Shown: one piece after another, positions 24,528 to 35,836 of the stretch
Position numbering within the stretch: the stretch's first letter is position 1
How the letters are laid out: every line of letters begins with the position of its first letter
Assembly: GCF_009862265.1 (NCBI RefSeq)
Contig: NZ_WWGX01000075.1
Coordinates: 119,112 to 167,910, forward strand
Reading direction: 5' to 3'
Length of the DNA: 48,799 nt
Source: Streptomyces sp. SID8352
GTDB taxonomy: Bacteria > Actinomycetota > Actinomycetes > Streptomycetales > Streptomycetaceae
Position numbers and translations under genes: made by a program
Notes under the pieces: model-generated
The model's database searches: none
The model's input: only the letters and a program-made list of their open reading frames with translations
Told to the model about the DNA's origin: nothing

Positions 24528-25745
24528 ATGACCGAGGTGAACGACCCGCGCACGCGCACCGGCGAGGAGCCCGGCGCGCCGGACGGCGTACGCGAATCCA
24601 TGCGCGCCCTGCCGCGCGTGTTCGCCCTGCCGCTCACCCTGCTGACCGGCCGCCCCCACGCCGGCCAGCGGCCGGTCCACTACACCCCCACCCGGCACCT
24701 GCTCAACGCCGCCACATCCGTCGCCTGCGGTCTCGCCCTCAGCGGGACCGCGCTCCGGGCGGCGGGCTGGGCGCTCCTCCTGCTGCTGCCCGGATGGGCG
24801 ATGACCCTGCACGGGGCCCGCAACCTGCGCATGATGATCTACCACCAGTGCGCCCACCAGAACATGTGGCGCCGGCGCCGCGCCGACACGGTCCTGGGCC
24901 GGGCGCTCGCCGCCCTGCTGCTCGTCCAGGACTTCGGCCGGTACAGCGCCGAGCACGTCGGCGACCACCACGCCCTGCACCACATGACCCGCCGCGACCC
25001 CACGGTGCAGGCCATCCTGGTGAGCCTGGAGCTGCGGCCCGGCATGTCCCGCCGCCGGATGTGGCGCCGGGTCCTGGGCAAGACCGTCTCCCCCTGGTTC
25101 CACACCAGGTTCCTCCTCGCCCGGATCCGCTCCTACTTCTCCTTCGCGAGCACCGGCTGGCGGCTGGCCTCCCTGACGGGCCTCGCCGCCGTCGCCGCGC
25201 TCGCCACCTGGCTCCACCTCTGGCTCTTCGTCCTGCTGGCCTGGGTGCTGCCCATGACGGTCCTCTTCCAGATCAGCAACGTCCTGCGGCTGTGCGTCAA
25301 GCACACCTTCCCCGCACCCGGCCAGACCGTCCGCCGGGGCAAGCCGTACTTCGCGAGCCTCACCAACGCCATCTTCATCGGAGAGGCGGCCCCGCCGCCC
25401 GGACTGCCGCCTCTGCGCCGCTGGGCGGCCTGGACACGCTGGTGGACGAGGATGCTGCTGATCCACTTCCCCAGCCGGTACCTGGTCCTCACCGGTGACA
25501 CCGTGGTCCACGACTTCCACCACCGCCATCCGATGACCAAGGACTGGGCGAACTACCTCTTCGGCCGGGAGGAGGACCACCGCCGCGGCAGCCCGGGCTG
25601 GCCCGGCTACCACGAGGTCTGGGGACTCGTCGCCGCCATCGACCTGGTCTTCGACTCCCTGCGCGACGCCGACCCCGACGAGTACCACCCCGACCGGCTC
25701 GCCGAGGTGAACCACCGTGAACTGTTCATGGCCTTCGACGACTGA
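24528..25745 (+). CDS. Membrane di-iron fatty acid desaturase-like oxygenase
   Basis: A 405-residue membrane protein with the three His clusters of the desaturase/hydroxylase superfamily: HQCAH (106-110), HVGDHHALHH (143-152) and HDFHHRHP (328-335). Four or so hydrophobic segments lie between them (about 60-95 and 205-250). I chose the ATG at 24528 because GGAGAGAG lies about 10 nt upstream; the frame reaches back to 24486. Family members desaturate, hydroxylate or make alkynes using O2. There is no fatty acid synthase or acyl carrier gene in this operon, so the substrate may be an amino-acid-derived amide instead of a lipid; alternatively the product carries a lipid made elsewhere. Confidence 0.92.
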   Translation: MTEVNDPRTRTGEEPGAPDGVRESMRALPRVFALPLTLLTGRPHAGQRPVHYTPTRHLLNAATSVACGLALSGTALRAAGWALLLLLPGWAMTLHGARNLRMMIYHQCAHQNMWRRRRADTVLGRALAALLLVQDFGRYSAEHVGDHHALHHMTRRDPTVQAILVSLELRPGMSRRRMWRRVLGKTVSPWFHTRFLLARIRSYFSFASTGWRLASLTGLAAVAALATWLHLWLFVLLAWVLPMTVLFQISNVLRLCVKHTFPAPGQTVRRGKPYFASLTNAIFIGEAAPPPGLPPLRRWAAWTRWWTRMLLIHFPSRYLVLTGDTVVHDFHHRHPMTKDWANYLFGREEDHRRGSPGWPGYHEVWGLVAAIDLVFDSLRDADPDEYHPDRLAEVNHRELFMAFDD

Positions 25746-25808
25746 CTCCCCGGCCCGCACCGGCCGGAACCACCACGCGACCACCCGGACCCAGGAGGAA
25801 CGGCGCCG

Positions 25809-26244
25809 ATGACCACCATCTCAGGGCAGGGCGGACGGCTCGTCGTCCTGGGCGTCGCCGAGAGCGACGCGCACGCCGTCGCCAACCAGCTGATCGCCAT
25901 GCAACTGCGCGACCACGGCTTCACCGTGGTCAACCTCGGCGTCTGCACGCCCCTGAGCGAGTTCGCCGACGCCCTGGACCGCCATCCCCGGGCCGAGGCC
26001 GTCCTGATCGGCACCCTCAACGGCCACGCCCACCAGGACCTCAGGACCCTGCCCGCGCTGCGCGCCGCCGGCCGGCTGAACCGCCCCGTCGTCGTGGGCG
26101 GCAACATCTCGGTCGGCAGCCGCAAGGACGGCGCGGCCGAACGGCGGCTGTACGACCTGGGCGTCGACCACCTGCTCCGCGACGCCGGGGAACTCGTGCT
26201 GCTCCTCGACAGACTCCACGCGACGATGGCGGCCGGACTGCCGA

Positions 26245-26252
<8 letters not shown>
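25809..26252 (+). CDS. Glutamate mutase small (B12-binding) subunit homologue
   Basis: A 147-residue cobalamin-binding domain like the S subunit of glutamate (methylaspartate) mutase. The cobalamin motif DxHxxG appears as D20-A-H22-A-V-A25: the iron-like axial His is present but the Gly is Ala. Other B12-fold parts are present: IGTLNG in the SxL position and VVVGGNISVG for the GG loop. Together with the large subunit encoded next, it should convert L-glutamate to threo-3-methyl-L-aspartate by radical carbon shift. It starts at ATG 25809 after AGGAGGAAC and overlaps the next gene by 8 bases. Confidence 0.9.
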
Positions 26253-29061
<2,809 letters not shown>

Positions 29062-29086
29062 CGGCCCCGGCGTCGCCCGGGGGCCG
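29062..29086 (+). terminator. Terminator of the HypEF operon
   Basis: CGGCCCC (29062-29068) and GGGGCCG (29080-29086) pair over an 11-nt loop immediately after the fusion gene's stop. Confidence 0.6.
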
Positions 29087-29962
29087 ACCGCTCCCGGGCG
29101 CTGGGGCGCGGACCGATGCGCGGCCGCCCTCCACGGGCGCTACGGGAAGGGACGTGCCGGGGGAGGGGCCTGTCGGGGGAGGGGGTGTGTCGGCCTCCGC
29201 TCCGCGTCGCCCGTCGGAGGCCCCTCCCTCTCGGCCGCACCGCGCACCGCCCGGGCACACCTCCCCGGGCGGTCGCGCGTCTACCGCCCCCGCCCCGGCG
29301 CCGCTCGCCGTTGCCGGCCGTGCGCCTGCGGCCGTCGTGCCGGTACCGCCGCCGCGCAAGGCTCCTCGCCCCGTGCGGCGAGGGGAGAACGAGCCGTTCC
29401 GCGGCGACTCCGAGAGGCATCCGACCGGCATGCGTGGCCGTTCCGGCAGGGGCGGATTCCGGCCGCCCGGGACACGCGGACCAATGCTTCGCAGATGCCA
29501 AACAGGTTCGGACGACATCGCTCGACCTCCCCTGATGCGAGCCGGGTTGGTGTGACGCCTCCTCCTCTTCCGTTGAGCGCCTTTCGCGCCCCGACGCAGG
29601 CCACGCGTGCCCGTCCCGGGGCCGGAGGGGGCCGGTGATCGGTGCCACGTCGAACCCCCGACCCAGATGTGTGCTGGTGCGAATGTGCGGTTGTGGTGCC
29701 GACGGAGGGGTCGGGCGGGGATCGGGGCTCCGGGTCACCGGTGTCGGGGTCGGCCGGACGGGGATGCCGAGGGGCCGCCGGGGGTTCGGTGTCGGGGCGG
29801 GACCCGAGGGGTGTCGCTCCGAACCGAGGTACCTGACCTGGCATGTTGGACTGTCAGGTTCCGATTTCTGTCGTGCGGTTGGATTGTTGATGGAGCGTCA
29901 GATTCGATGCAGGTGTGACGACGGTGCGCCTGTGGGGTGTTGGTGAGTTGTGGGGTTTGAGT
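29087..29962. other. Intergenic region, second half G/T-skewed
   Basis: No convincing gene. Frames between 29100 and 29640 are Arg/Pro-rich on both strands. From about 29640 the plus strand is rich in G and T. It contains the inverted repeat ACCTGAC (29831-29837) / GTCAGGT (29853-29859) with a 15-nt spacer, which could be an operator or weak hairpin. Confidence 0.4.
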
Positions 29963-29978
29963 ATTGGTCTGGACCTTG
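29963..29978. promoter_or_regulatory. DasR-like operator (dre) / chitinase promoter repeat
   Basis: ATTGGTCTGGACCTTG matches the core TGGTCTAGACC of the Streptomyces dre consensus with one change. DasR represses chitinase genes in streptomycetes until aminosugars appear. The site is 82 bases before the chitinase start, as expected for an operator, and TTGACG (29976-29981) overlaps its end as a possible -35. Confidence 0.6.
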
Positions 29979-30059
29979 ACGGGGTTGGTGAGTGTCGGGT
30001 TGGGTGTGGACAGACGTTGACGATCACTTGGCCGGTTTTTGACCGAGCGAGGAGCTTCT

Positions 30060-30938
30060 GTGCTGAAGCAACGCTTTTTCGTTTCTGTTGCCGTCGCTGC
30101 CCTGATGGGTGGCCTGACGACCGTGGCGGCCTCTTCGGCGACCGCGGCGCCCGGCGCCGAGTCGGTGGCCACCTGCGCCTATGCGTGGGGCAAGGGCGAG
30201 GCCTACACCGGTGGCAAGACGGTGTCCCACGGTGGCCGTAACTGGACCGCGAAGTGGTGGAGCTACAACGACACCCCGGGCGGTGCCGCCGGAGTGTGGA
30301 AGGACGCGGGCGAGTGTCGCGAGTTCGTGGTGAGCGAGGCGCAGTTCGAGGAGATGTTCCCGAACCGCGACCCGTTCTTCACGTACCGGGGTCTGGTCGA
30401 CGCGCTGAGCGCGTACCCGGAGTTCGCGGGCGTGGGCAGTGACGCGGACCGCAGGCGCGAGGTGGCGGCGTTCCTCGGGAACATCAACCACGAGACCGCG
30501 GGCCTGAAGTACATCGTGGAGCAGAACAAGGCGAACTACCCGCACTACTGCGACACGGACAAGGAGTACGGCTGCCCGGCCGGTCAGGACGCCTACTACG
30601 GGCGCGGTCCCATCCAGCTGAGCTGGAACTTCAACTACAAGGAGGCGGGAGAGGCTCTCGGTCTGGACCTGCTGAAGGACCCGTGGATGGTCGAGCGCCG
30701 CGCGGACGTCGCGTGGATGACCGCCCTCTGGTACTGGAACACCCAGACCGGCCCGGGGACCATGACGGCCCACGAGGCCATGGTGGGCGGCCACGGCTTC
30801 GGTGAGACGATCCGGAGCATCAACGGAACCCTGGAGTGCGACGGCGGCAACCCCCGTCAGGTGGAGAGCCGGATCGCTTCCTACACCCGCTTCGCCGCGA
30901 TCCTGGGGACCACGCCGGGTGACAACCTGAGCTGCTGA
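30060..30938 (+). CDS. Secreted GH19 chitinase with N-terminal chitin-binding module
   Basis: A 292-residue endochitinase. Residues 1-30 are a signal peptide (basic KQR, hydrophobic FFVSVAVAALMGG, cleavage after ATAA). Residues 38-80 form a CBM5-like module (YAWGKGEAYTGGKTVSHGG, NWTAKWWSYNDTPG). The GH19 catalytic domain follows, with the catalytic Glu in FLGNINHETAG and the substrate-cleft motif YYGRGPIQLSWNFNY. It cleaves beta-1,4-linked N-acetylglucosamine with inversion. The start is GTG 30060 with GGAG 7 nt upstream. The DasR-like site upstream fits chitin control. The message ends at a bidirectional hairpin. Confidence 0.96.
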   Translation: MLKQRFFVSVAVAALMGGLTTVAASSATAAPGAESVATCAYAWGKGEAYTGGKTVSHGGRNWTAKWWSYNDTPGGAAGVWKDAGECREFVVSEAQFEEMFPNRDPFFTYRGLVDALSAYPEFAGVGSDADRRREVAAFLGNINHETAGLKYIVEQNKANYPHYCDTDKEYGCPAGQDAYYGRGPIQLSWNFNYKEAGEALGLDLLKDPWMVERRADVAWMTALWYWNTQTGPGTMTAHEAMVGGHGFGETIRSINGTLECDGGNPRQVESRIASYTRFAAILGTTPGDNLSC

Positions 30939-30975
30939 TCCCCCGCTGTCCGGTCCCGTTGACCGGCTGCCCCTC

Positions 30976-31009
30976 CCGGCCCGTGCCCGCGTCAGCGGTC
31001 ACGGGCCGG
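30976..31009. terminator. Bidirectional terminator between chitinase and HxlR gene
   Basis: CCGGCCCGTG (30976-30985) pairs perfectly with CACGGGCCGG (31000-31009) over a 14-nt loop, between two convergent genes. Confidence 0.7.
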
Positions 31010-31159
31010 ACCCGTTCCCGGCGGCGGCGGTCTGCGGGGCCGACGGTGAGGCGTGCCCCGGCCGCGCGGCCCTCCGGTGCCCAGGAGATCGTCACCCGCG
31101 AGTCCCGTGATCCCGCCCCGGGGCGGAGCCCGAGCCGTCGCGCAAGTCCCTTCGCCCCG

Positions 31160-31642
31160 TCAGGACGCCCTGTGCACGCGGGTGGTGGAGGCGTCGAGGG
31201 GGGTGCCGTCGGCCGCCTCCGGGGTCAGGTCGGGCACGGGGGAGCCGTGGTCGTCGACCAGGACGGAGTGCTGCTCGCCGGGGGCGTAGGCATGGCGCTG
31301 ACCCCACTGGCGCAGGGCGAGGACGACGGTGAACAGATCACGGCCGGAGCTGGTGAGGACGTACTCCTGGCGGCGGCCGGACGCCGCGGTGCGCCGGGCG
31401 AGCAACCCGTGCGCGGTGAGCCTGCGCAGTCGGGTCGTGAGGATGTTGCGGGCGATGCCGGTGCGCCGCTGGAAGTCGGTGAAGGAGCGGGCGCCGTCCA
31501 TCGCGTCGCGGACGAGGAGCAGGCTCCAGCGGTCGCCGACGAGGTCGAGGGCGCGGGCGACGGGGCAGTCGGGATCGGTCCAGCCGGCGTCCGGGGCGCC
31601 GGGTACGGCGCCGTCGGCGGTGCCGTGGGCGGCGGATGACAT
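31160..31642 (-). CDS. HxlR-family transcriptional regulator
   Basis: A 160-residue HxlR regulator. The family signature is clear: DCPVARALDLVGDRWSLLLV, then FTDFQRRTGIARNILTTRLR and RRLTAHGLLARRTAASGRRQ (winged helix, residues about 22-105). I chose ATG 31642 because GGAGGA lies about 5 nt upstream; the frame extends to 31702 without a ribosome site. It is divergent from the MFS pump at 31730 and probably represses it. The shared 87-base intergenic region contains CCGTACGG and partial AACC/GGTT half-sites that could be its operator. HxlR proteins often sense electrophiles or quinones through a Cys; the N-terminal Cys in DPDCPVA is a candidate. Confidence 0.93.
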   Translation of the reverse strand: MSSAAHGTADGAVPGAPDAGWTDPDCPVARALDLVGDRWSLLLVRDAMDGARSFTDFQRRTGIARNILTTRLRRLTAHGLLARRTAASGRRQEYVLTSSGRDLFTVVLALRQWGQRHAYAPGEQHSVLVDDHGSPVPDLTPEAADGTPLDASTTRVHRAS

Positions 31643-31729
31643 GGCTCCTCCGGTTCGGTTGCGGAACGGAACCATCATGCCGTACGGTCCGATCGGTTGC
31701 ATTCTGCTACTGATCGGAGTGGGGGAGCG

Positions 31730-32959
31730 ATGGACGCATGGCGGCGGTCACTGCTCGCGGTGGTGTGCGGTGTCGCGGTGGCGGGCGTCTACGCCGCGCA
31801 GCCGGTGCTGGGGGTGATGGGGCGTGACCTGGGGGTGCCGTCCGGGCTGGCGGGCTGGATCGTCGCCGCGGGCCAGTGCGGCTATCTGGTCGGCCTGGTC
31901 CTGCTGGTGCCGGTCGGCGACGTGGTGGACCGGCGGCGGCTGATGGCGGTTCATCTGGGGGTCAGCGCGGGCGGTCTCGTCCTGACGGCCGCCGCGCCCG
32001 CGGCCTGGGCGGTGTTCGCGGGGCTGGCGCTGGTGGGGCTGTTCGCCGTGGTGGTGCAGACCGCGGTGGCCTACGCGGCCTCCGTCTCGGCGCCCGGCGA
32101 ACGGGGGCGGAGCATCGGCGTGGTGACGTCGGGGGTCGTGGTGGGCATCCTGGGCGCGCGAGTGGTCACCGGCGTGCTCGCGGAGGTGTGGGGCTGGCGG
32201 AGCGTCTACGGGTCCCTCGCGGCGCTGTCCCTCCTCCTGGCCGTCCTGGTCCTGGCCGTCCTGCCACCCGACGTCCGGCCCGCCCGGCCCGCCGCCGGGT
32301 ACGCGGATGCCCTGGCCTCCCTCGGCACGCTGTTCACGCGGCGGTTCTTCCTGGTGCGCGGGCTGATCGCGTTCTTCCTCTTCGCGTCGTTCGGGACGCT
32401 GTGGAGCGGCCTGTCGCTGCCGCTGGCCGACGAGCCGTGGCGGCTCAGTGAGAGCCGGATCGGTCTGTTCGGGCTGGTGGGGCTCGCCGGTGCGCTGGGC
32501 GCGGCCCGGGCGGGGCGGTGGGCGGACGCGGGGCGGGCGGTGCCGGTCACCGGTCTCGGCCTCGCCCTGCTCATCGCGTCCTGGGCGGCCATCGCCCGGC
32601 TGCCGTGGTCGCTCTGGCTGCCGGCCGCCGGGATCGTGCTCCTCGACTTCGCCGTCCAGGCCGTGCACGTCAGCAACCAGCACCTGCTGACCACCGCGCG
32701 CCCGGACCGCGTCAGCGGGGTCATCGGCGGCTACATGGTCTTCTACTCGCTGGGCTCCGCGCTCGGCGCCGCCTCGGCCACCGCGCTGTTCACCGCCCGG
32801 GGCTGGCCCTCGACGAGTCTTCTCGGCGCGGCCTTCGCCGCCTGCGCACTCGTCGTCTGGGCGGTCGGCGGACGGACGGTCCCCACCGCCCCCGCGGCGG
32901 TCACCGAAGGACCCGAACCCGCCGGGGCCGGACGCGGGGTGCCCGGCGGGGCGGGCTGA
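31730..32959 (+). CDS. MFS efflux transporter (DHA1 type)
   Basis: A 409-residue protein with 12 hydrophobic segments and a motif A-like loop LVPVGDVVDRRRLMAVHLG after segment 2. The VTSGVVVGILGARVVTGVLA stretch matches the antiporter motif C position in segment 5. It resembles DHA1-family drug/proton antiporters. ATG 31730 follows GGGGGAG. The upstream HxlR gene is divergent, a common regulator-pump pair induced by the pump's substrate. The substrate is unknown. Confidence 0.92.
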   Translation: MDAWRRSLLAVVCGVAVAGVYAAQPVLGVMGRDLGVPSGLAGWIVAAGQCGYLVGLVLLVPVGDVVDRRRLMAVHLGVSAGGLVLTAAAPAAWAVFAGLALVGLFAVVVQTAVAYAASVSAPGERGRSIGVVTSGVVVGILGARVVTGVLAEVWGWRSVYGSLAALSLLLAVLVLAVLPPDVRPARPAAGYADALASLGTLFTRRFFLVRGLIAFFLFASFGTLWSGLSLPLADEPWRLSESRIGLFGLVGLAGALGAARAGRWADAGRAVPVTGLGLALLIASWAAIARLPWSLWLPAAGIVLLDFAVQAVHVSNQHLLTTARPDRVSGVIGGYMVFYSLGSALGAASATALFTARGWPSTSLLGAAFAACALVVWAVGGRTVPTAPAAVTEGPEPAGAGRGVPGGAG

Positions 32960-33071
32960 CGAGCCCCGGGCACCGGCGCCGCCCCTCCCCGTCCCGGGTG
33001 TCCCCGCGGGGGCGTACCGGTGGGATCTCACCAGCCGGGGCCCGCGCCGCCGACTGTCGGGGGACGGCGGC

Positions 33072-33497
33072 TTACGAGGCGGTCGCGGCCGTTCCCGGAG
33101 CGGGCCGGGTGCCGGGGGCGAGGAGGTGGGTGCGGTGGAAGAGGACCGCGGCGTCCCGCGCGGTGGGTGTGCCGGTGTCGAGATCCGCTCCGGCCCGGTG
33201 GAGGAGGGCCACGACAGCGTCGTTCCCCTTGAACAGGGCACCGGAGAGGGGTGACTGGCCGCGGTCGTTGAGCAGATCGGGGTCGGCGCCGCGGTCGAGG
33301 AGGACGCGGACGGTGGCGGCGTGCCCGTGGTACGCGGCGAGCATGAGGAGGGTGTTGCCGACGCCGTCGCGGGTGTCGACGGGCAGACCGTGGGCGATGA
33401 ACTCGCCGAGTTCACCGGTTCTGCCCTCGCGGGCCAGGTCCATGGCGAGGGCGATGACGCGCTCGGTCTGCTCGGCGGTGAGTGCGCTGCTGTCCAT
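33072..33497 (-). CDS. Ankyrin-repeat protein next to catalase
   Basis: A 141-residue protein with three to four ankyrin repeats (VGNTLLMLAAYHGHAATVRV, LLDRGADPDLLNDRGQSPLS, GALFKGNDAVVALLHRAGAD). ATG 33497 has AGGAG with 5-nt spacing. It lies downstream of the catalase gene on the same strand with 266 bases between, including a strong hairpin, so it may be partly uncoupled. In Pseudomonas aeruginosa an ankyrin protein (AnkB) next to katB is needed for full catalase activity; a similar helper role is reasonable here but is inference. Confidence 0.9.
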   Translation of the reverse strand: MDSSALTAEQTERVIALAMDLAREGRTGELGEFIAHGLPVDTRDGVGNTLLMLAAYHGHAATVRVLLDRGADPDLLNDRGQSPLSGALFKGNDAVVALLHRAGADLDTGTPTARDAAVLFHRTHLLAPGTRPAPGTAATAS

Positions 33498-33657
33498 GGG
33501 GCTCCTGCCGTTGTCCCTGCTCGTCGTCATCCGCCGCTGCCACTGCCGCCGCTGCCTCGCCCGGTCGTGGTCGGGCTGCGGAGCACCTGCCTTCCCCAAG
33601 TGCGACTGGGCGCCCGCACCGTGCCGGGCGCGGGCGCACCAGGGGGTGTCGCTTGGT

Positions 33658-33701
33658 CGCCGCGGCCCCCGGGACCTGGAGCGGTTCCGGGGGCCGCGGC
33701 G
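33658..33701. terminator. Strong 15-bp hairpin between catalase and ankyrin genes
   Basis: CGCCGCGGCCCCCGG (33658-33672) pairs perfectly with CCGGGGGCCGCGGCG (33687-33701) over a 14-nt loop. It probably stops most catalase transcripts, reducing ankyrin expression relative to catalase. Confidence 0.75.
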
Positions 33702-33763
33702 CCGTGCTGTCCGCCGCCGGGACCGGCCGCCGCGCGGCGGGCCGGTCACCCGGGGCGGGTCGG

Positions 33764-35224
33764 CTAGGAGGCGCTGGCGAGCGCCTCGATGGCCTTGCGG
33801 ACGCCCTCGCCGTAGGCGGGGTCGGCCTGGGTGCAGTTGGCGATGTGGCGCTCGATGGTCTCCTGCGAGGCACCGTCGATGGCGCGGGCGGTGTTCTCGA
33901 ACAGGGCCTTCTGCTGTTCGGGACTCATGAGGCGGAACAGATTGCCCGGCTGCTCGAAGTAGTTGTCGTCGTCGGCGCGGTAGTCGAAGCGGTCGGCGAC
34001 GGCACCGACGGCCTGGCCGGGCTCGCGGTAGCGGGGCTGCTCCTGCCAGCGTCCGTAGGAGTTGGGCTCGATGCCCGGGGTGGCCCCCTGGTTGCCGTCG
34101 ACGCGCATGCCGCCGTCGCGGTGGAAGGAGTTCACCGGGTTCTTCGGGGCGTTGACGGGGATCTGGTGGTGGTTGACCCCGAGGCGGTAGCGCTGGGCGT
34201 CGCCGTAGGAGAAGAGGCGGCCCTGCAGCATCCGGTCGGGGGAGAAGCCGATGCCCGGCACCACGTTGGCGGGGCTGAACGCGGCCTGCTCGACGTCGGC
34301 GAAGTAGTTCTCGGGGTTGCGGTTGAGCTCCCACTCGCCGACCTCGATCAGCGGGTAGTCCTTCTTCGACCAGACCTTGGTGAGGTCGAAGGGGTGGAAG
34401 CGGTAGTGCTCCGCGTCGGCCTCCGGCATGACCTGGATGAACAGCTTCCACCGGGGGAAGTCGCCGCCCTCGATCGCGTCGAACAGGTCGCGCTGGTGGG
34501 ACTCGCGGTCCTTGCCGACCAGGGCCTCGGCCTCGGCGTCGGTCAGGTTCTCGATGCCCTGCTGGGTACGGTGGTGGAACTTCACCCAGAACCGCTCGCC
34601 CTCGGCGTTGACCAGGCTGTAGGTGTGGGAGCCGAAGCCGTGCATGTGCCGGTAGGAGGCCGGGATGCCGCGGTCCGACATGACGATCGTGACCTGGTGC
34701 AGGGCCTCGGGGAGGTTGGTCCAGAAGTCCCAGTTGTTCTCGGGGTCGCGCAGGTTGGTGCGCGGGTCGCGCTTGACCGCGTGGTTGAGGTCGGGGAACT
34801 TCAGCGGGTCGCGGAAGAAGAAGACGGGGGTGTTGTTCCCGACGAGGTCCCAGATGCCCTCGTCGGTGTAGAACTTCAGGGCGAAGCCGCGGATGTCGCG
34901 TTCGGCGTCGGCGGCGCCGCGCTCGCCGGCCACGGTGGAGAACCGGGCGAAGAGCTGGGTCTGCTTGCCGACCTCGGAGAAGATGTCCGCACTGGTGTAC
35001 CGGCTGATGTCGTGGGTCACCGTGAACGTGCCGAAGGCACCCGAGCCCTTGGCGTGCATCCGGCGCTCGGGGATGACCTCGCGGTCGAAGTGCGCGAGCT
35101 TCTCCAGGAACCACACGTCCTGTAGCAGCATCGGGCCGCGCGCGCCGGAAGTGAGGGAGTTCTGGTTGTCGGGAACCGGAGCACCGGCCACCGTGGTCAA
35201 CGGCTTCTGGTTGTTCTCGGGCAA
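33764..35224 (-). CDS. katA: Monofunctional heme catalase (clade 3 small-subunit type)
   Basis: A 486-residue catalase that breaks down hydrogen peroxide in the cytoplasm. The distal His is in FDREVIPERRMHAKGSGAFG, the distal Asn in LVGNNTPVFFFRDPLKFPD, and the proximal heme-ligand Tyr in the RLFSYGDAQRYRLG motif. The length fits small-subunit catalases. I chose the TTG start at 35224 because GAGGAG lies about 6 nt upstream and the next residues (PENNQKPLTTVAG) are the usual N-terminus. The promoter and a candidate operator lie about 100-125 bases upstream. Confidence 0.95.
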   Translation of the reverse strand: MPENNQKPLTTVAGAPVPDNQNSLTSGARGPMLLQDVWFLEKLAHFDREVIPERRMHAKGSGAFGTFTVTHDISRYTSADIFSEVGKQTQLFARFSTVAGERGAADAERDIRGFALKFYTDEGIWDLVGNNTPVFFFRDPLKFPDLNHAVKRDPRTNLRDPENNWDFWTNLPEALHQVTIVMSDRGIPASYRHMHGFGSHTYSLVNAEGERFWVKFHHRTQQGIENLTDAEAEALVGKDRESHQRDLFDAIEGGDFPRWKLFIQVMPEADAEHYRFHPFDLTKVWSKKDYPLIEVGEWELNRNPENYFADVEQAAFSPANVVPGIGFSPDRMLQGRLFSYGDAQRYRLGVNHHQIPVNAPKNPVNSFHRDGGMRVDGNQGATPGIEPNSYGRWQEQPRYREPGQAVGAVADRFDYRADDDNYFEQPGNLFRLMSPEQQKALFENTARAIDGASQETIERHIANCTQADPAYGEGVRKAIEALASAS

Positions 35225-35321
35225 GGCTCGCTCCTCGGTGGATCGGTCTTCGCGTGCGCTCGGGGTCCGGCGGCCCCGGCAGGGCGGGGTCCGGAGCGCC
35301 GCACCGGGCCGTACCCGCCAC

Positions 35322-35349
35322 ACCCTACATTGGACATAATCCAGATCAA
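35322..35349 (-). promoter_or_regulatory. Catalase promoter with inverted repeat in the spacer
   Basis: On the minus strand, TTGATC (-35, 35349-35344), a 16-nt spacer and TAGGGT (-10, 35327-35322). The spacer holds TGGATTATGTCCA (35343-35331), a short inverted repeat in an AT-rich patch. This is a good place for a Fur/PerR-like (CatR) peroxide-sensing repressor, which controls catalase genes in streptomycetes. No catR gene is adjacent. Confidence 0.5.
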
Positions 35350-35836
35350 GGTGTCATCCAGGAGAAAGGCTGAAGCCGGACGAGGCGGCGGCCGCCGCGC
35401 GGAGGAAGCGGGCACCGGTCGCTGCGGAGGTGTGGCGCATGGTGCTCTCCCGGAGTCCTGGGGCGCGGGCGGCGTCCGGTGGTGCGGACGGTGCGTCAGA
35501 GGACCGAGGCCCGCCGACGCAGACCATGGTCACCCGTCCGCCGCCGGACCGCACGCCCGGCGGCACCGGGCCCGCCGGAGCGCCCCGGTCCGGCGGGAGC
35601 CGTCGCCGCCGCCCGCCGCCATCCGTACTCGCCGCCGTCCGCAGCCGTGCGCACCCGTCCGGTCCGGGCCCGTCGGTCCGTCCGTGCCGCCGTGTCCGTC
35701 CCGCCCGCCGAGGCGGCGCCGTGTCCGGCGGGCCGCGGCCCCGTCCCCGTGGCCGCACCCGGACACCGGACTCCGCTCCGGCGCCGCGCACCGGGCCCCG
35801 TCGACCGAGGGCCGGCCCCGCGGGGGCCGGACCGGA
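35350..35836. other. Intergenic region without recognisable content
   Basis: High-GC sequence with only Arg/Pro/Gly-rich frames on both strands. I see no gene, terminator or operator that I can support. Confidence 0.4.

Noticed and set aside
29607..29946. Two overlapping plus frames of 103 codons before the chitinase
   Set aside because: They are Gly/Cys/Arg-rich, overlap each other in different frames and lie in G/T-skewed DNA; no ribosome site.
33072..35321. 749-codon minus frame joining the ankyrin gene with sequence opposite to another frame of catalase
   Set aside because: Only its last 141 codons are ankyrin repeats; the rest is an alternative frame of the catalase gene.
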